From: Rathayibacter sp. Leaf185
GTDB lineage: Bacteria; Actinomycetota; Actinomycetes; Actinomycetales; Microbacteriaceae
Direction: 5' to 3'
Assembly (NCBI RefSeq): GCF_001423885.1
Contig: NZ_LMPP01000001.1
Coordinates: forward strand, 1,217,543 to 1,281,542
DNA length: 64,000 nucleotides
The notes under the pieces are model-generated. The model did no database searches and was not told the DNA's origin. It worked only from the letters and a program-made list of their open reading frames with translations. Made by a program: the position numbers and the translations under genes. Below are positions 23,103-32,437 of the stretch, one piece after another; the first letter of the stretch is position 1, and every line of letters begins with the position of its first letter.

Positions 23103-24488
23103 CTACACCGCCGGGATGTCGGCGAACCGCGAGAAGTGCCCGTGGAAGCCCACGGTCACCGTGCGGGTCGGTCCGTTGCGGTGCTTCGCCACGATCAGGT
23201 CGGCCTCGCCCGCGCGCGGGTTGTCCTTCTCGTAGGCGCTCTCGCGGTGCAGGAGGATCACCATGTCGGCGTCCTGCTCGATCGATCCCGACTCGCGGAG
23301 GTCGGAGATCGCGGGGAGCTTGTCGGCGCGCTGCTCAGGCCCTCGGTTCAGCTGCGACAGCGCGATGACCGGAACCTGCAGCTCCTTCGCCAGCAGCTTC
23401 AGCGCACGTGAGAACTCCGAGACCTCCTGCTGGCGGCTCTCGACCTTCTTGCCCGAGGTCATCAGCTGCAGGTAGTCGATGACGACCATCTTGAGCCCGA
23501 TGCGCTGCTTGAGCCGGCGGCACTTGGCGCGGATCTCGACGAGCGTGAGGTTCGGCGAGTCGTCGATGTAGAGCGGCGCGTCGTTGATCCGACCGCGGGT
23601 GGAGGCGATGGTCGTCCAGTCGCGCTGGTCGACCGTGCCCTTGCGCATGTGCTGCAGCGGCACCGAGGCCTCGGCCGACAGCAGGCGCATCGCGATCTCG
23701 CTGCGACCCATCTCGAGCGAGAAGAAGATCGTGGCCATGTTGTGCTTGATCGCGGCTGCTCGGGCGAAGTCGAGCGCGAGCGTCGACTTGCCGAGCGCGG
23801 GCCGCGCCGCGACGATGATCATCTGGCCGGGGTGGAAACCGTTGGTCAGGTCGTCGAGGTCGGCGAAGCCGGTGGGCACTCCGGTGAAGGCGCCGTCCTT
23901 GTGCGCGGCGGCCTCGATCTCGTCGATGGCCACGGTCACCGCGTCGGTCAGGGGGACGTAGTCCTCCGCCGTCTCGGACCCGGTGACGTTGTAGATCTCG
24001 GCCTGGGCGGTGTTGACCAGGTCGAGGACCTCGCCCTCGCCCTGGTAGCCCATCTGCACGATGCGCGTGCCCGCCTCGACGAGGCGGCGCAGCAGCGCCC
24101 GCTCGGCCACGATCGACGCGTAGTAGCCGGCGTTCGCCGCCGTCGGCACCATCGCCGTCAGCGAGTGCAGGTAGTCGGCGCCGCCCGCGCGCTGCAGCTC
24201 GCCCTGCTTGGTGAGCTCGTCGGTGACGGCGATGACGTCGGTGGGCTCGCCGTGCGAGTAGAGCGCGAGGATCGCCTCGAAGACGATCTCGTGCTTGGGG
24301 ATGTAGAAGTCGTTGGCCTTGACGCTCTCGACGACATCGGCGACGGCGTCCTTCGAGAGCAGCATGCCGCCGAGGGCCGACTGCTCGGCGAGCAGGTCGT
24401 GCGGAGGCGTCCGCTCGTTGGTCCGCGGAGCATCGCCCCGACCGTCTCGTCCGTCCGAGCCGGGTACCGCCAGGTGCGCGATAGTCAT
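23103..24488 (-). CDS. dnaB: Replicative DNA helicase DnaB
   Basis: A 461-aa protein from ATG 24488. The N-terminal domain begins PHDLLAEQSALGGMLLSKDAV. The RecA-like domain has FTGVPTGFADLDDLTNGFHPGQ, Walker A RPALGKST (229-236), FFSLEMGRSEIAMRLLS (H1a), MVVIDYLQLM (Walker B), VPVIALSQLNR, and DLRESGSIEQDADMVILLHR. Length is that of an intein-free DnaB; many actinobacterial dnaB genes carry inteins at the P-loop, and this one does not. It unwinds DNA at the fork as a hexamer. It is separated from rplI by a DnaA-box-bearing spacer and probably has its own promoter. Confidence 0.97.
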   Translation of the reverse strand: MTIAHLAVPGSDGRDGRGDAPRTNERTPPHDLLAEQSALGGMLLSKDAVADVVESVKANDFYIPKHEIVFEAILALYSHGEPTDVIAVTDELTKQGELQRAGGADYLHSLTAMVPTAANAGYYASIVAERALLRRLVEAGTRIVQMGYQGEGEVLDLVNTAQAEIYNVTGSETAEDYVPLTDAVTVAIDEIEAAAHKDGAFTGVPTGFADLDDLTNGFHPGQMIIVAARPALGKSTLALDFARAAAIKHNMATIFFSLEMGRSEIAMRLLSAEASVPLQHMRKGTVDQRDWTTIASTRGRINDAPLYIDDSPNLTLVEIRAKCRRLKQRIGLKMVVIDYLQLMTSGKKVESRQQEVSEFSRALKLLAKELQVPVIALSQLNRGPEQRADKLPAISDLRESGSIEQDADMVILLHRESAYEKDNPRAGEADLIVAKHRNGPTRTVTVGFHGHFSRFADIPAV

Positions 24489-24879
24489 GCCTTCGCCTCC
24501 TCCTGTCGGGTGCCTCGCAGAGCGGAGGAGTGCCTCCGCGATGCTGTCGGGTCCGGTCTACCAGCGACCTCCGACAACGCACGCGAACGCCCGTCCCGCT
24601 CCCCTCGCGGGGCGCTGCGCCACCCTACGGACCGCCGGGAGCCAGGGTCAAACCGGCCTGTGGAGAGCGCTGTGGACAACTCGCGGGAAACGCCGCATCC
24701 ACTGTGGGCAACATGTGGACAACCCTGTGGGAACGGGGTCGTTCCAGAAGTTTTTTAGTAGCCCTGATCAGGCCTTTCCCGCTCTCCACAGGTGTGTGTG
24801 GAAAAGAGTCTCCAGACCACATTGAAGGTTGACCGCCGGAAAGGGTGTATGTGGATGAAGCTGTGGAGAACGGAACGAC
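24489..24879. promoter_or_regulatory. dnaB upstream region with DnaA-box-like cluster, no gene
   Basis: No coding sequence is supported. Several actinobacterial DnaA-box matches occur: TGTGGACAA at 24671-24679 and 24714-24722 (both TTGTCCACA on the minus strand), TGTGGGCAA at 24703-24711, and a weaker TGTGGAAAA at 24797-24805. The cluster sits 180-320 bp upstream of dnaB. It could link dnaB transcription to DnaA levels or titrate DnaA (inference). Confidence 0.55.
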
Positions 24880-24925
24880 GAAGGGCGGTGCGGCAGGGCC
24901 CGGAAGCCCTGCTGCACCGCCCTTC
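24880..24925 (-). terminator. Terminator of the rpsF-ssb-rpsR-rplI operon
   Basis: GAAGGGCGGTGC-GCAGGGC and GCCCTGC-GCACCGCCCTTC form a stem of about 20 bp with one mismatch and a short loop. It starts 17 nt downstream of the rplI stop. No U-tract follows. Confidence 0.85.
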
Positions 24926-24942
24926 GCGGCGTTCTCGCGGCC

Positions 24943-25395
24943 TTACTTGGCCGCGACCACCTGCAGCTTCACGGTGGCCTGGATGTCGTCGCGGAGACGC
25001 ACCACGGCCTCGTGCTCGCCGACCGTCTTGATCGCGTTGGCGATCACGATCTTGCGCTTGTCGAGCTCGCCGAAGCCGGCCGCCGCCACCGCGTTCGCGA
25101 CGTCGGAGGTCTTGACCGAGCCGAAGAGACGGCCGTCCTTGCCGGCCTTGACCGTCAGCTTCACGCGGTTGGCCTCGAGGACCTGCTTGGTGTGCTGGGC
25201 CTCTTCGATGGTCTTGTGCTCACGAGCGGCACGAGCGGTCTTGATCTGCTCGACCTGCTTCTCGCCACCGCGGCTCCACGCGACGCCGAAGCCCTGCGGG
25301 ATGAGGTAGTTGCGGGCGTACCCGTTCTTGACGTCGACGACGTCACCGGCGGAGCCGAGACCGTCGACCTCGTGGGTCAGGATGACCTTGGACAT
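24943..25395 (-). CDS. rplI: 50S ribosomal protein L9
   Basis: A 150-aa protein from ATG 25395. The N-terminal rRNA-binding domain [36 protein letters not shown] is the L9 signature. It is followed by the long linker helix and the C-terminal domain ([19 protein letters not shown]). It binds 23S rRNA near the L1 stalk and helps keep the reading frame. Last gene of the rpsF-ssb-rpsR-rplI operon, 8 nt after rpsR. Confidence 0.98.
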   Translation of the reverse strand: MSKVILTHEVDGLGSAGDVVDVKNGYARNYLIPQGFGVAWSRGGEKQVEQIKTARAAREHKTIEEAQHTKQVLEANRVKLTVKAGKDGRLFGSVKTSDVANAVAAAGFGELDKRKIVIANAIKTVGEHEAVVRLRDDIQATVKLQVVAAK

Positions 25396-25403
25396 ACCGT
25401 TAC

Positions 25404-25664
25404 CTACCTTCCGCTGCCGGCGTAGGGCAGGAGCGCCATCTCACGGGCGTTCTTGACGGCACGGGCGATGAGGCGCTGCTCCTGGACGGAGACGCCGGTG
25501 ATGCGACGGGCACGGATCTTCCCGCGCTCCGAGATGAACTTGCGAAGGGTCGGGACGTCCTTGTAGTCGATGACGCCCACGCGGACCGACTTCGCGGGGG
25601 CCGCGTTCTTCGCGCCCTTGCCGCGGATCGGCTTGCGGCGGTCGCCGCTGCTCTTTCCAGCCAT
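25404..25664 (-). CDS. rpsR: 30S ribosomal protein S18
   Basis: An 86-aa protein from ATG 25664. The segment [53 protein letters not shown] is the S18 core. The N-terminus ([17 protein letters not shown]) lacks the Cys residues of zinc-ribbon S18 forms, so this is the zinc-independent version. It binds S6 in the 30S platform. Located between ssb and rplI in the standard operon. Confidence 0.98.
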   Translation of the reverse strand: MAGKSSGDRRKPIRGKGAKNAAPAKSVRVGVIDYKDVPTLRKFISERGKIRARRITGVSVQEQRLIARAVKNAREMALLPYAGSGR

Positions 25665-25766
25665 AGTGGTTTCCTTTGAGATTCTGGTTCGCCCCCTGAT
25701 CGGCCGGCGCTACAGCGCAGGGCGATCGAGGCGTGATTCAGGTGAGGGCGCGTCCGAGCCTGAGGC

Positions 25767-26342
25767 TCAGAACGGCGTCTCGTCGTTGTAGCTGCCCGGC
25801 GTGCTCCAGACGTCGCCACCGGCGGGTGCGCTCGGGGCCCACGGCTCCTCGGCCTGGCCACCGCGGTTGCCTCCCGCGTTGCCGCCGGAGCCTCCCTGGT
25901 TGCCGCCGCCGAAGCCGCCCTGGCTCGCGCCCTGACCGCCGCCGACCTGGCCGCGTCCGCCACCAGCTCCGCCGCCACCGCTCGCACGCGTGACCTGTGC
26001 GGTCGCGTAGCGCAGCGAGGGGCCGATCTCGTCGATCTCGAGCTCGATGCTGGTGCGCTTCTCGCCTTCCTTCGTCTCATACGAGCGCTGCTTCAGGCGG
26101 CCGGTCGCGACGACGCGGCTCCCCTTGGTCAGCGTTCCGGCGACGTTCTCGGCGAACTCGCGCCAGACGGAGGCCCGGAGGAACAGCGCTTCGCCGTCCT
26201 TCCAGTCGTTCGCCTGACGGTCGAAGGTGCGGGGCGTTGAGGCGATGGTGAAGTTCGCGACCGCGAGCCCGCCCTGCGTGTAGCGCAGCTCGGGGTCGGC
26301 CGTGAGGTTGCCCACCACGGTGATGATCGTCTCGCCGGCCAT
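25767..26342 (-). CDS. ssb: Single-stranded DNA-binding protein
   Basis: A 191-aa protein from ATG 26342. Residues 1-110 form the OB fold ([71 protein letters not shown]). Residues about 118-170 are a Gly/Gln/Asn-rich linker. The tip DETPF is the protein-interaction end. It coats ssDNA at forks and recruits repair proteins. Located 6 nt after rpsF, a classic coupling of replication and translation genes. Confidence 0.97.
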   Translation of the reverse strand: MAGETIITVVGNLTADPELRYTQGGLAVANFTIASTPRTFDRQANDWKDGEALFLRASVWREFAENVAGTLTKGSRVVATGRLKQRSYETKEGEKRTSIELEIDEIGPSLRYATAQVTRASGGGGAGGGRGQVGGGQGASQGGFGGGNQGGSGGNAGGNRGGQAEEPWAPSAPAGGDVWSTPGSYNDETPF

Positions 26343-26347
26343 GAGCG

Positions 26348-26725
26348 CTACGCCTTGGGAGCGGCCGGAGCCTTGGCAGCCTTGCGGGCGGCCTTCTCGT
26401 CGGCGAGCTTCTTGGCGGCGGCGACCTGGGCGATGCCCTCTTCGGCACGCAGCACCTTGGTGCGCATGACGGCCTCCGACAGCTTCAGCTGACGGTCGAG
26501 CTCGTTCGCGGCGGCCGAGGTCGACGTGAAGTCGACGACGGCGTAGATGCCCTCGGACTTCTTGTTGATCTCGTACGCCAGACGACGGCGGCCCCAGACG
26601 TCGACCTTGTCGATGGATCCACCATCGGTGCGGATGACGTTGAGGAACTTGTCGAGACTCGGAGCGACGGTGCGCTCATCGATCTCGGGATCCAGGATGA
26701 CCATGAGTTCGTACTGATGCGTCAC
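26348..26725 (-). CDS. rpsF: 30S ribosomal protein S6
   Basis: A 125-aa protein. The start is set at GTG 26725 because AAGGAGGTG lies just upstream and the protein then begins [17 protein letters not shown], as in S6. Upstream codons in the same frame are not protein-like. Core: [27 protein letters not shown], then an Ala/Lys-rich tail. S6 pairs with S18 on 16S rRNA. First gene of the operon. A DnaA-box-like CGTGGACAA lies about 95 nt upstream. Confidence 0.96.
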   Translation of the reverse strand: MTHQYELMVILDPEIDERTVAPSLDKFLNVIRTDGGSIDKVDVWGRRRLAYEINKKSEGIYAVVDFTSTSAAANELDRQLKLSEAVMRTKVLRAEEGIAQVAAAKKLADEKAARKAAKAPAAPKA

Positions 26726-26878
26726 TAACCCACCTCCTTCGGACTGAACGGCCACGGTATTTCCGTGACAGGAGGGTATGTAGCATCTGCCCACTCCCGC
26801 GGACGCGAGTGCGTCTGGTCGTGGACAACCTGACGACCCTACCATTCGAGGGCTTCGACGCGCCGGGATCCACCGAGA

Positions 26879-28306
26879 TCAGGCGCGCGAGGCCCACCAC
26901 TCCCGGAGCCGCCGCGCGGCCTCCTCCTCGCCGAGCGGGCCCTCCTCGAGCCGCAGCTCCAGCAGGAACCGGTACGCCTGTCCCACCTCGGGTCCGGGGG
27001 GCAGCGACAGGATCTCCATGATCCGGGTCCCGTCGAGGTCGGGCCGCTTCGAGGCGAGCTCCTCCCTCGAGGCGAGCTCCCCGATCCGGTGCTCGAGGTC
27101 GTCGTAGGCGTGCGCCAGCCTGTCGGCCTTGCGCCGGTTGCGCGTGGTGACGTCGGCGCGGGTAAGGATGTGCAGCCGCTCCAGCAGCGGCCCCGCGTCC
27201 GTGACGTAGCGGCGCACGGCGGAGTCTGTCCACGCCCCCTCCGTGTAGCCGAAGAACCGCAGGTGGAGCTCGATCAGCCGAGCCACCTCGGTGATCGTCT
27301 GCTTGTCGAGCTTGAGCTCGCGCAGCCTCCGCACCGCGAGCTTCGAGCCGACGATGTCGTGGTGGTAGAAGCTGACCGCGCCGCCCGGCTCCAGGCGCCG
27401 CGTCGCCGGCTTGCCGATGTCGTGCAGCAGCGCGGCCAGGCGCAGCACCACGTCCGGTGCGGCGCCGGGGTGGCGGGACTCCTCGAGCGCGATCGCCTGC
27501 TCGAGCACCGTCAGGCTGTGCACGTAGACGTCCTTGTGATGGTGGTGCTCGTCCTGCTCGAGCCGCAGGGCGGGCAGCTCGGGGAGGAAGTAACCGGCCA
27601 GACCGGTGTCGACCAGCAGCTCGAGCCCGGCCCGCGGTGCCCGGGTCGCGAGGAGCTTCCGCAGCTCCTCCTGCACCCGCTCGGCCGAGACGTCCCGGAT
27701 GCGGACCGCGAGCTCGGCCATGGCCCACTCGACCTCGTCGGTCGTCCGGAAGCCGAGCTGCGAGGTGAACCGCGCGGCGCGCAGCATCCTCAGCGGGTCG
27801 TCCCCGAACGACAGATCGGCCGAGGAGGGGGTGCGCAGGCGACCCGCCAGCAGGTCCTCCACTCCCCCCGACGGATCCACGAGCACCACCTCGGGCAGCC
27901 GGAGCGCCATGGCGTTGACCGTGAAGTCGCGGCGCACGAGATCGCCCTCGAGCGAATCGCCGAACTCCACCTCCGGCTTCCTGCTCACTCCGTCGTAGCT
28001 GTCGCTGCGGTAGGTGGTGATCTCGACGGTCTCGCCGGCGAGACGGGCGCCGATCGTCCCGAATGCGCGGCCGATGTCCCAGTGCGCCTCGGCGATCGGC
28101 GCGACGATGCTCACGATGTCGTCCGGACGCGCCGACGTCGTGAAGTCGAGATCGTGCACCCCGTGGCCGAGGAAGGCGTCGCGCACCGGTCCACCCACCA
28201 GGGCGAGCTCGTGTCCCCGGGCGGCGAACGCCTCCGCGAGGCGGGAGACCGTCGGCGTCGCGGCGAGGGCGCGGAGGGTCTCGAGAGCGGTCTGGACGCT
28301 GTGCAT
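26879..28306 (-). CDS. cca: CCA tRNA nucleotidyltransferase
   Basis: A 475-aa protein. I choose ATG 28306 because the preceding in-frame stretch to 28600 is not conserved-looking. Nucleotidyltransferase head: LALVGGPVRDAFLGHGVHDLDFTTSARPDD, with the DxD metal site. Then VEITTYRSD, LRRDFTVNAMAL and DDPLRMLRAARFTSQLGF. The C-terminal half holds an HD-type domain (LLHDIGKPATR). This is the actinobacterial PcnA/Cca arrangement, class II. It adds or repairs the 3-prime CCA end of tRNAs. Divergent from the DUF6049-murJ operon, as in other actinobacterial origin regions. Confidence 0.93.
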   Translation of the reverse strand: MHSVQTALETLRALAATPTVSRLAEAFAARGHELALVGGPVRDAFLGHGVHDLDFTTSARPDDIVSIVAPIAEAHWDIGRAFGTIGARLAGETVEITTYRSDSYDGVSRKPEVEFGDSLEGDLVRRDFTVNAMALRLPEVVLVDPSGGVEDLLAGRLRTPSSADLSFGDDPLRMLRAARFTSQLGFRTTDEVEWAMAELAVRIRDVSAERVQEELRKLLATRAPRAGLELLVDTGLAGYFLPELPALRLEQDEHHHHKDVYVHSLTVLEQAIALEESRHPGAAPDVVLRLAALLHDIGKPATRRLEPGGAVSFYHHDIVGSKLAVRRLRELKLDKQTITEVARLIELHLRFFGYTEGAWTDSAVRRYVTDAGPLLERLHILTRADVTTRNRRKADRLAHAYDDLEHRIGELASREELASKRPDLDGTRIMEILSLPPGPEVGQAYRFLLELRLEEGPLGEEEAARRLREWWASRA

Positions 28307-28441
28307 TCGCACGATCCTAGTCGGCGCCCATGACGCGCGACCGGCTCCGATCCGCGGAACGGCGCGGTAACCATATCCGGCAGTTACGACTCGGTGCACA
28401 CCCTCGGAGGACCCGCCCCTCGGCCGACGGGGGCCTGCCCG

Positions 28442-28469
28442 TAGAATCACCCGCATGGAGGCCGAGTGA
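28442..28469 (+). promoter_or_regulatory. Candidate -10 box and four-codon leader ORF before DUF6049
   Basis: TAGAAT (28442-28447) is a good -10 hexamer. Seven bases later is ATG-GAG-GCC-GAG-TGA (28455-28469), whose TGA overlaps the GTG start of the DUF6049 gene (GTGA). The same GGAGG also serves as that gene's ribosome-binding site. No matching -35 was found. The mini-ORF may be chance. Confidence 0.4.
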
Positions 28470-30688
28470 GTTCGATGCATCGGCGCGTCCTCACTCCTCC
28501 TGAACGCCCGCGACGACGGCGCGCAGTTCCGCAGCTCCTCCGCTCCACCGGCGCTGCCGCTCTGTCGATCGCTCTGATCGCCCTCGCGACTCCCGCCCAC
28601 GCAGAGACTCCTGAGGCGACTCCTCAGGCCTCGAGCAGCAGCGTCACGGCCACCGTCGGTGCCGCGAACGACGGCGTCCTCCTCCCCGGGCAGGACCTCC
28701 AGCTCTCGATCTCGGTCCGCAACGGCACCACGGAGTCGATCGACGGCGCCCGCGTCGAGGTCACGCTCGACTCCGGCACCCTCGACTCGCGCGACGAGCT
28801 CGACGACTGGCTCGACGGCGAGTCCGAGGACGAGGGCTCTCCGGCCGGCGACGGCGCCGACCTCCGCCTCCTCCCCTCCGGCTCAGCCCAGGTCACGCTG
28901 ACGATCCCCGCGGCCGCCATCCCCTTCTCGGCCGACCCCTCCGCACTCGGATCGCACGCCGTCGCCGTCACCGTGACGAGCCCCGGCGGCACGATCGCCA
29001 CCGCCCGCAATGCCGTCGAGCTCACCGACGGCGTCCCCGAGGAGCGCGAGACCGGCGTCAGCGTGCTCGTCCCGCTCACCGTGCCCGACACCTCCGACGG
29101 CCTCATCCCCGTCGAGACACTGCAGGACTACACGCAGAGCACGGGCACGCTCTCGCGTCAGCTCGACTCCGTCATCGGCCGCGCCGTGACCATCGGAGTC
29201 GATCCGCGCATCCTCGCGTCGATCCGGATCCTCGGCGACTCGGCTCCCGACTCCGCCCTGGCGTGGCTCGACCGGCTCGAGTCCGCGCCGAACGAGGTCT
29301 TCGCCCTGCCCTACGCCGATGCCGACGTCGCCGCGCAGGCGCAGTCGGGACTCTCCACGCTCCTGACGCCGACGTCGTTCGACTACGCGATCGACAGCAC
29401 CCTCTTCGCCGAGCCGGCGAGCACCGGGACTCCGAGCCCGGCGACCTCGGCCCCAGCACCCGAGCAGGGCGACGAGCTGCCGACCCGGCCGACGACGGAG
29501 TCGCTCACCGCCTTCGACTGGTCGCCCACCGTCGGCTCGCTCGCCTGGCCCGACGACCTCACCGTGCGGGGTGCCGACCTCGCCGTCTATGCCGCGAGCG
29601 GTATGAACCGCACCGTGATCTCGTCAGCGAACCTCGCGCTCCCCACCTCCGTCTCGACCGCGACGACCGCGAGCATCGACGGCCGCGACGTGGTGGTCGC
29701 CGACAGCGCGCTCTCGAGCGCTCTCGACGACGCGGTGGGATCGCCGACCGACTCCGAGTGGCGCGCCCGGATGACCACTGTCACCGCCGGGCTCGCCGCG
29801 GTGCAGCGCGACGGCGAGACTCCCGACATCGTCCTCGCGCTCGACCGCGGCGCGGCGATCGACGGCGCGCGGCTCTCGCAGACCCTCGACGCGATCGACG
29901 CCCTGCCCTGGGCCGAGGGCACCTCCCTCGCCGTCGCGCTGACCGTCCCCCAGACCCCGGGCGTCACCGTCGTCGACGCACCGGAGTCGGAGCAGCGGCT
30001 GGGGAGCGTCTCCGACCTGCTCACAGCCGCCGCCCGGGTCGAGGCGTTCTCGGCGGTCCTGACCGAGCCCGAGCTGCTGAGCGGCAAGCGGCGCAACGAC
30101 CTCATGGCGCTGCTCGCCGTCACCTGGCGCGAGGACGAGGCGGGCTGGGGCGAGGCCGTCGCGGCGAGCGCGGACCTCACCGTCTCGACGCTCTCCTCCG
30201 TCTCGATCGAGGCATCGGACAGCATCCTGCAGCTCTCGCACGACTCGAGCATCCCGGTCTACGTGCGCAACGACCTGCCGTGGCCGGTGTCCGTGCGCAT
30301 CCAGGCCTCGACCTCGAACGCGGTGCTCGACATCGACGAGGCCTCGGTCGAGCCCACCATGATCGACGCCCGCTCGCAGGGCCGCGTCCTCATCCCGGTG
30401 AAGGCCCGCGTCGGCAACGGCGAGACCAGCCTCCGGATGCAGCTCACCTCCCTCGACGGCACGGCCATCGGCACGCCGACGAGCGTGCTCACGAGCGTCC
30501 GCGCCGACTGGGAGACGGTCGGGACCCTCCTGCTCGGCATCGTGCTCGTCGTCGTCTTCGGCGCCGGCATCCTCCGCAACATCCGGCGCCGCCGCCGCGG
30601 TGACCCTGTCGAGGAGGAGGAGGACCCGAACGCACCGCTCGCGGTCCAGCCCGGCCTCGACGACGAACGAACGGACCCGCGTGGCTAG
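28466..30688 (+). CDS. DUF6049 family secreted/membrane-anchored protein
   Basis: A 740-aa protein from GTG 28466 with GGAGG 5 nt upstream. It has a signal peptide (arginine-rich start, AAALSIALIALATPAHA). An extracellular Ig-like segment follows (LPGQDLQLSISVRNGTTESIDGARVEVTLDSG). The middle is a large catalytic-looking but unassigned domain. A second beta-rich segment (IPVYVRNDLPWPVSVRIQAST) and one C-terminal helix (GTLLLGIVLVVVFGAGIL) precede an acidic cytoplasmic tail. Orthologs sit directly before murJ across actinobacteria (Rv3909 position), implying a role in envelope assembly. It overlaps murJ by 8 nt. Confidence 0.85.
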   Translation: MSSMHRRVLTPPERPRRRRAVPQLLRSTGAAALSIALIALATPAHAETPEATPQASSSSVTATVGAANDGVLLPGQDLQLSISVRNGTTESIDGARVEVTLDSGTLDSRDELDDWLDGESEDEGSPAGDGADLRLLPSGSAQVTLTIPAAAIPFSADPSALGSHAVAVTVTSPGGTIATARNAVELTDGVPEERETGVSVLVPLTVPDTSDGLIPVETLQDYTQSTGTLSRQLDSVIGRAVTIGVDPRILASIRILGDSAPDSALAWLDRLESAPNEVFALPYADADVAAQAQSGLSTLLTPTSFDYAIDSTLFAEPASTGTPSPATSAPAPEQGDELPTRPTTESLTAFDWSPTVGSLAWPDDLTVRGADLAVYAASGMNRTVISSANLALPTSVSTATTASIDGRDVVVADSALSSALDDAVGSPTDSEWRARMTTVTAGLAAVQRDGETPDIVLALDRGAAIDGARLSQTLDAIDALPWAEGTSLAVALTVPQTPGVTVVDAPESEQRLGSVSDLLTAAARVEAFSAVLTEPELLSGKRRNDLMALLAVTWREDEAGWGEAVAASADLTVSTLSSVSIEASDSILQLSHDSSIPVYVRNDLPWPVSVRIQASTSNAVLDIDEASVEPTMIDARSQGRVLIPVKARVGNGETSLRMQLTSLDGTAIGTPTSVLTSVRADWETVGTLLLGIVLVVVFGAGILRNIRRRRRGDPVEEEEDPNAPLAVQPGLDDERTDPRG

Positions 30689-32303
30689 CTTCTCCCTGGG
30701 ACGCGCGAGCGCCGTCCTCGCCTCCGGCACGATGGTCTCGCGAGTCCTCGGATTCGTGATGTCGCTGGTCTTCACGCAGACGATCGGTCTCGTGGGCCAG
30801 GGCGCGGACGCGTTCACCGTCGCGAACGGCCTCCCGAACACGATCTACGCGATCATCGCGGGAGGCGCGCTCAACGCGGTCCTCGTGCCGCAGATCGTCC
30901 GCGCCGGCCTGCAGGCGGACGGCGGGCAGCGCTACATCAACAAGCTGCTGACCCTCGCCCTCCTGGTCCTCCTCGGCGCGACGGTCGTCGCCACGCTCGC
31001 GGCTCCCCTTCTGGTGCAGCTGAACGCCGCTCAGTACGGCCCCGAGCAGACGCGACTCGCGGTCACCTTCGCGTACTGGTGCCTCCCCCAGGTCTTCTTC
31101 TACGGGCTCTACACCATCCTCGGCGAGGTCCTCAACGCCCGAGGTTCCTTCGGACCGTTCACCTGGACCCCCGTCGTCAACAACGTCGTGACGATCGGCG
31201 GCCTCTTCGCCTTCCAGGCGCTCTTCGGCTCGGACGGCCGCGGTGAGCGCCTGGCGACGGCGTGGACGCCCGAGATGATCGCCGTCCTCGCCGGATCCGC
31301 GACGCTCGGAGTCGCGCTGCAGGCGATCCTGCTCGTCTTCTTCTGGAGGCGCGTGGGCCTGCGCTACCGCCCCGACTTCTCGGTGCGCGGTGTCGGTCTC
31401 GGCCGAGCCGGCCGTATCGCCGGATGGACCTTCGCGACGCTGCTGCTGACGGTCGCCGCCGGCTTCATCGAGAACAGCACGGTGAGCGGGCCGTCCGGTG
31501 ACAACGCGTCGGCGACGGCACTGCAGAAGGCCTGGCTCGTCTTCATGCTCCCGCACTCGGTGATCGCGGTCTCGATCGCCACCGCCTACTACACGAAGAT
31601 GAGCGGTCACGCCTCGCGCAACGAGATGAAGGACTTCCGGAGCGACATCTCCACGTCCATCCGCATCGTCGGCCTGTTCCTCTTCTTCGCGGCCGCGGCG
31701 CTCGTCGTCTGCGCTGAGTCGTTCGCGACGATCTTCGCCCCCACCGACCCGGTCGCCGCCCAGCAGATGGCGATGATCATCATCGCGCACGTGATCGTGC
31801 TGCCCCTCTTCTCGACGCTGTCGATCGTGCAGCGCGCGTTCTACTCGCTCGACGACGGGCGCTCACCGTTCCTCTACACCGTCGTTCAGACGGTGATCAT
31901 CGTCTCGGGCTGCGGTATCGCCTTCCTCCTGCCCGAGGACTCGACCACGTTCTTCGTGGCGTTGTCGATCTCGGCCGGAGTCGCCGTGCAGGCGCTCCTG
32001 GCCTGCCTGATGCTCCGACGCAAGCTCGGCGGCTGGGGTGGGACGCGCATCGTGTTCCGCTTCGCGACCTACGCTGCCGCGACTCTTCCCGCGATCGGCG
32101 CCGGAGTGCTCGTGATGTTCTTCCTGGCGCCGTACCGACCCGACGCCACGGCGGACCGTTTCGCGATCCTGGCGGTGGCGCTCGGTTCGATGGTGCTCAC
32201 CGGGGTCGTCATGGCGGTCGTCTACTTCGGCGCACTCTGGCTGCTCCGGGTTCCGGAGCTGCGGAGGATGGCCGCCCCGCTCCTCCGCCGTCTCGGTCGC
32301 TGA
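30681..32303 (+). CDS. murJ: Lipid II flippase MurJ
   Basis: A 540-aa polytopic protein. The start is GTG 30681, inside the end of the previous gene (8-nt overlap). It matches MviN/MurJ: LGRASAVLASGTMVSRVLGFVMSLVFTQTIG, FTVANGLPNTIYAIIAGGALNAVLVPQIVRA, GEVLNARGSFGPFTWTPVVNNVV, MLPHSVIAVSIATAYYTKMS and VQRAFYSLDDGRSPF. About 14 membrane helices are visible. It flips lipid II outward for peptidoglycan synthesis. Unlike mycobacterial MurJ, no pseudokinase extension is fused at the C-terminus. Confidence 0.95.
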   Translation: MASFSLGRASAVLASGTMVSRVLGFVMSLVFTQTIGLVGQGADAFTVANGLPNTIYAIIAGGALNAVLVPQIVRAGLQADGGQRYINKLLTLALLVLLGATVVATLAAPLLVQLNAAQYGPEQTRLAVTFAYWCLPQVFFYGLYTILGEVLNARGSFGPFTWTPVVNNVVTIGGLFAFQALFGSDGRGERLATAWTPEMIAVLAGSATLGVALQAILLVFFWRRVGLRYRPDFSVRGVGLGRAGRIAGWTFATLLLTVAAGFIENSTVSGPSGDNASATALQKAWLVFMLPHSVIAVSIATAYYTKMSGHASRNEMKDFRSDISTSIRIVGLFLFFAAAALVVCAESFATIFAPTDPVAAQQMAMIIIAHVIVLPLFSTLSIVQRAFYSLDDGRSPFLYTVVQTVIIVSGCGIAFLLPEDSTTFFVALSISAGVAVQALLACLMLRRKLGGWGGTRIVFRFATYAAATLPAIGAGVLVMFFLAPYRPDATADRFAILAVALGSMVLTGVVMAVVYFGALWLLRVPELRRMAAPLLRRLGR

Positions 32304-32437
32304 GTCGCCCGCGCGTTCCTGAGCGCTCGGTGGCGCGCCTCTGAGACGTCGCCGAAGCGAGGTGCGAATGCCGGGTCGACGTGGAAGGGTGGGGGCGTCC
32401 TCCGGCAGAGCCGCCCTCCACCCGCCGACCGGAAGGC

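Noticed and set aside
22891-23235. A 114-codon plus-strand frame reading through the Fic remnant
   Set aside because: Composition is not protein-like and it runs antisense into the dnaB end; the minus-strand Fic signature explains the region better.
23103-24488. An intein in dnaB, frequent in actinobacteria
   Set aside because: The P-loop and flanking motifs are continuous and the protein has standard length (461 aa).
23649-24758. A 369-codon open frame antisense to dnaB
   Set aside because: Third-position GC bias in GC-rich DNA gives long antisense frames; dnaB motifs on the other strand are unambiguous.
27089-28333. A 414-codon plus-strand open frame across cca
   Set aside because: It is a shadow of the cca gene, with repetitive Val/Arg/Asp composition and no start signals.
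30489-31790. A 433-codon minus-strand open frame across murJ
   Set aside because: It is antisense to MurJ, and the peptide is a typical Arg/Asp/Gly shadow composition.
32381-32437. A 19-codon extension of the Pr6Pr protein
   Set aside because: It is Pro/Glu-rich with no ribosome-binding site; GGAAGG sits just before the ATG pair at 32438-32443.
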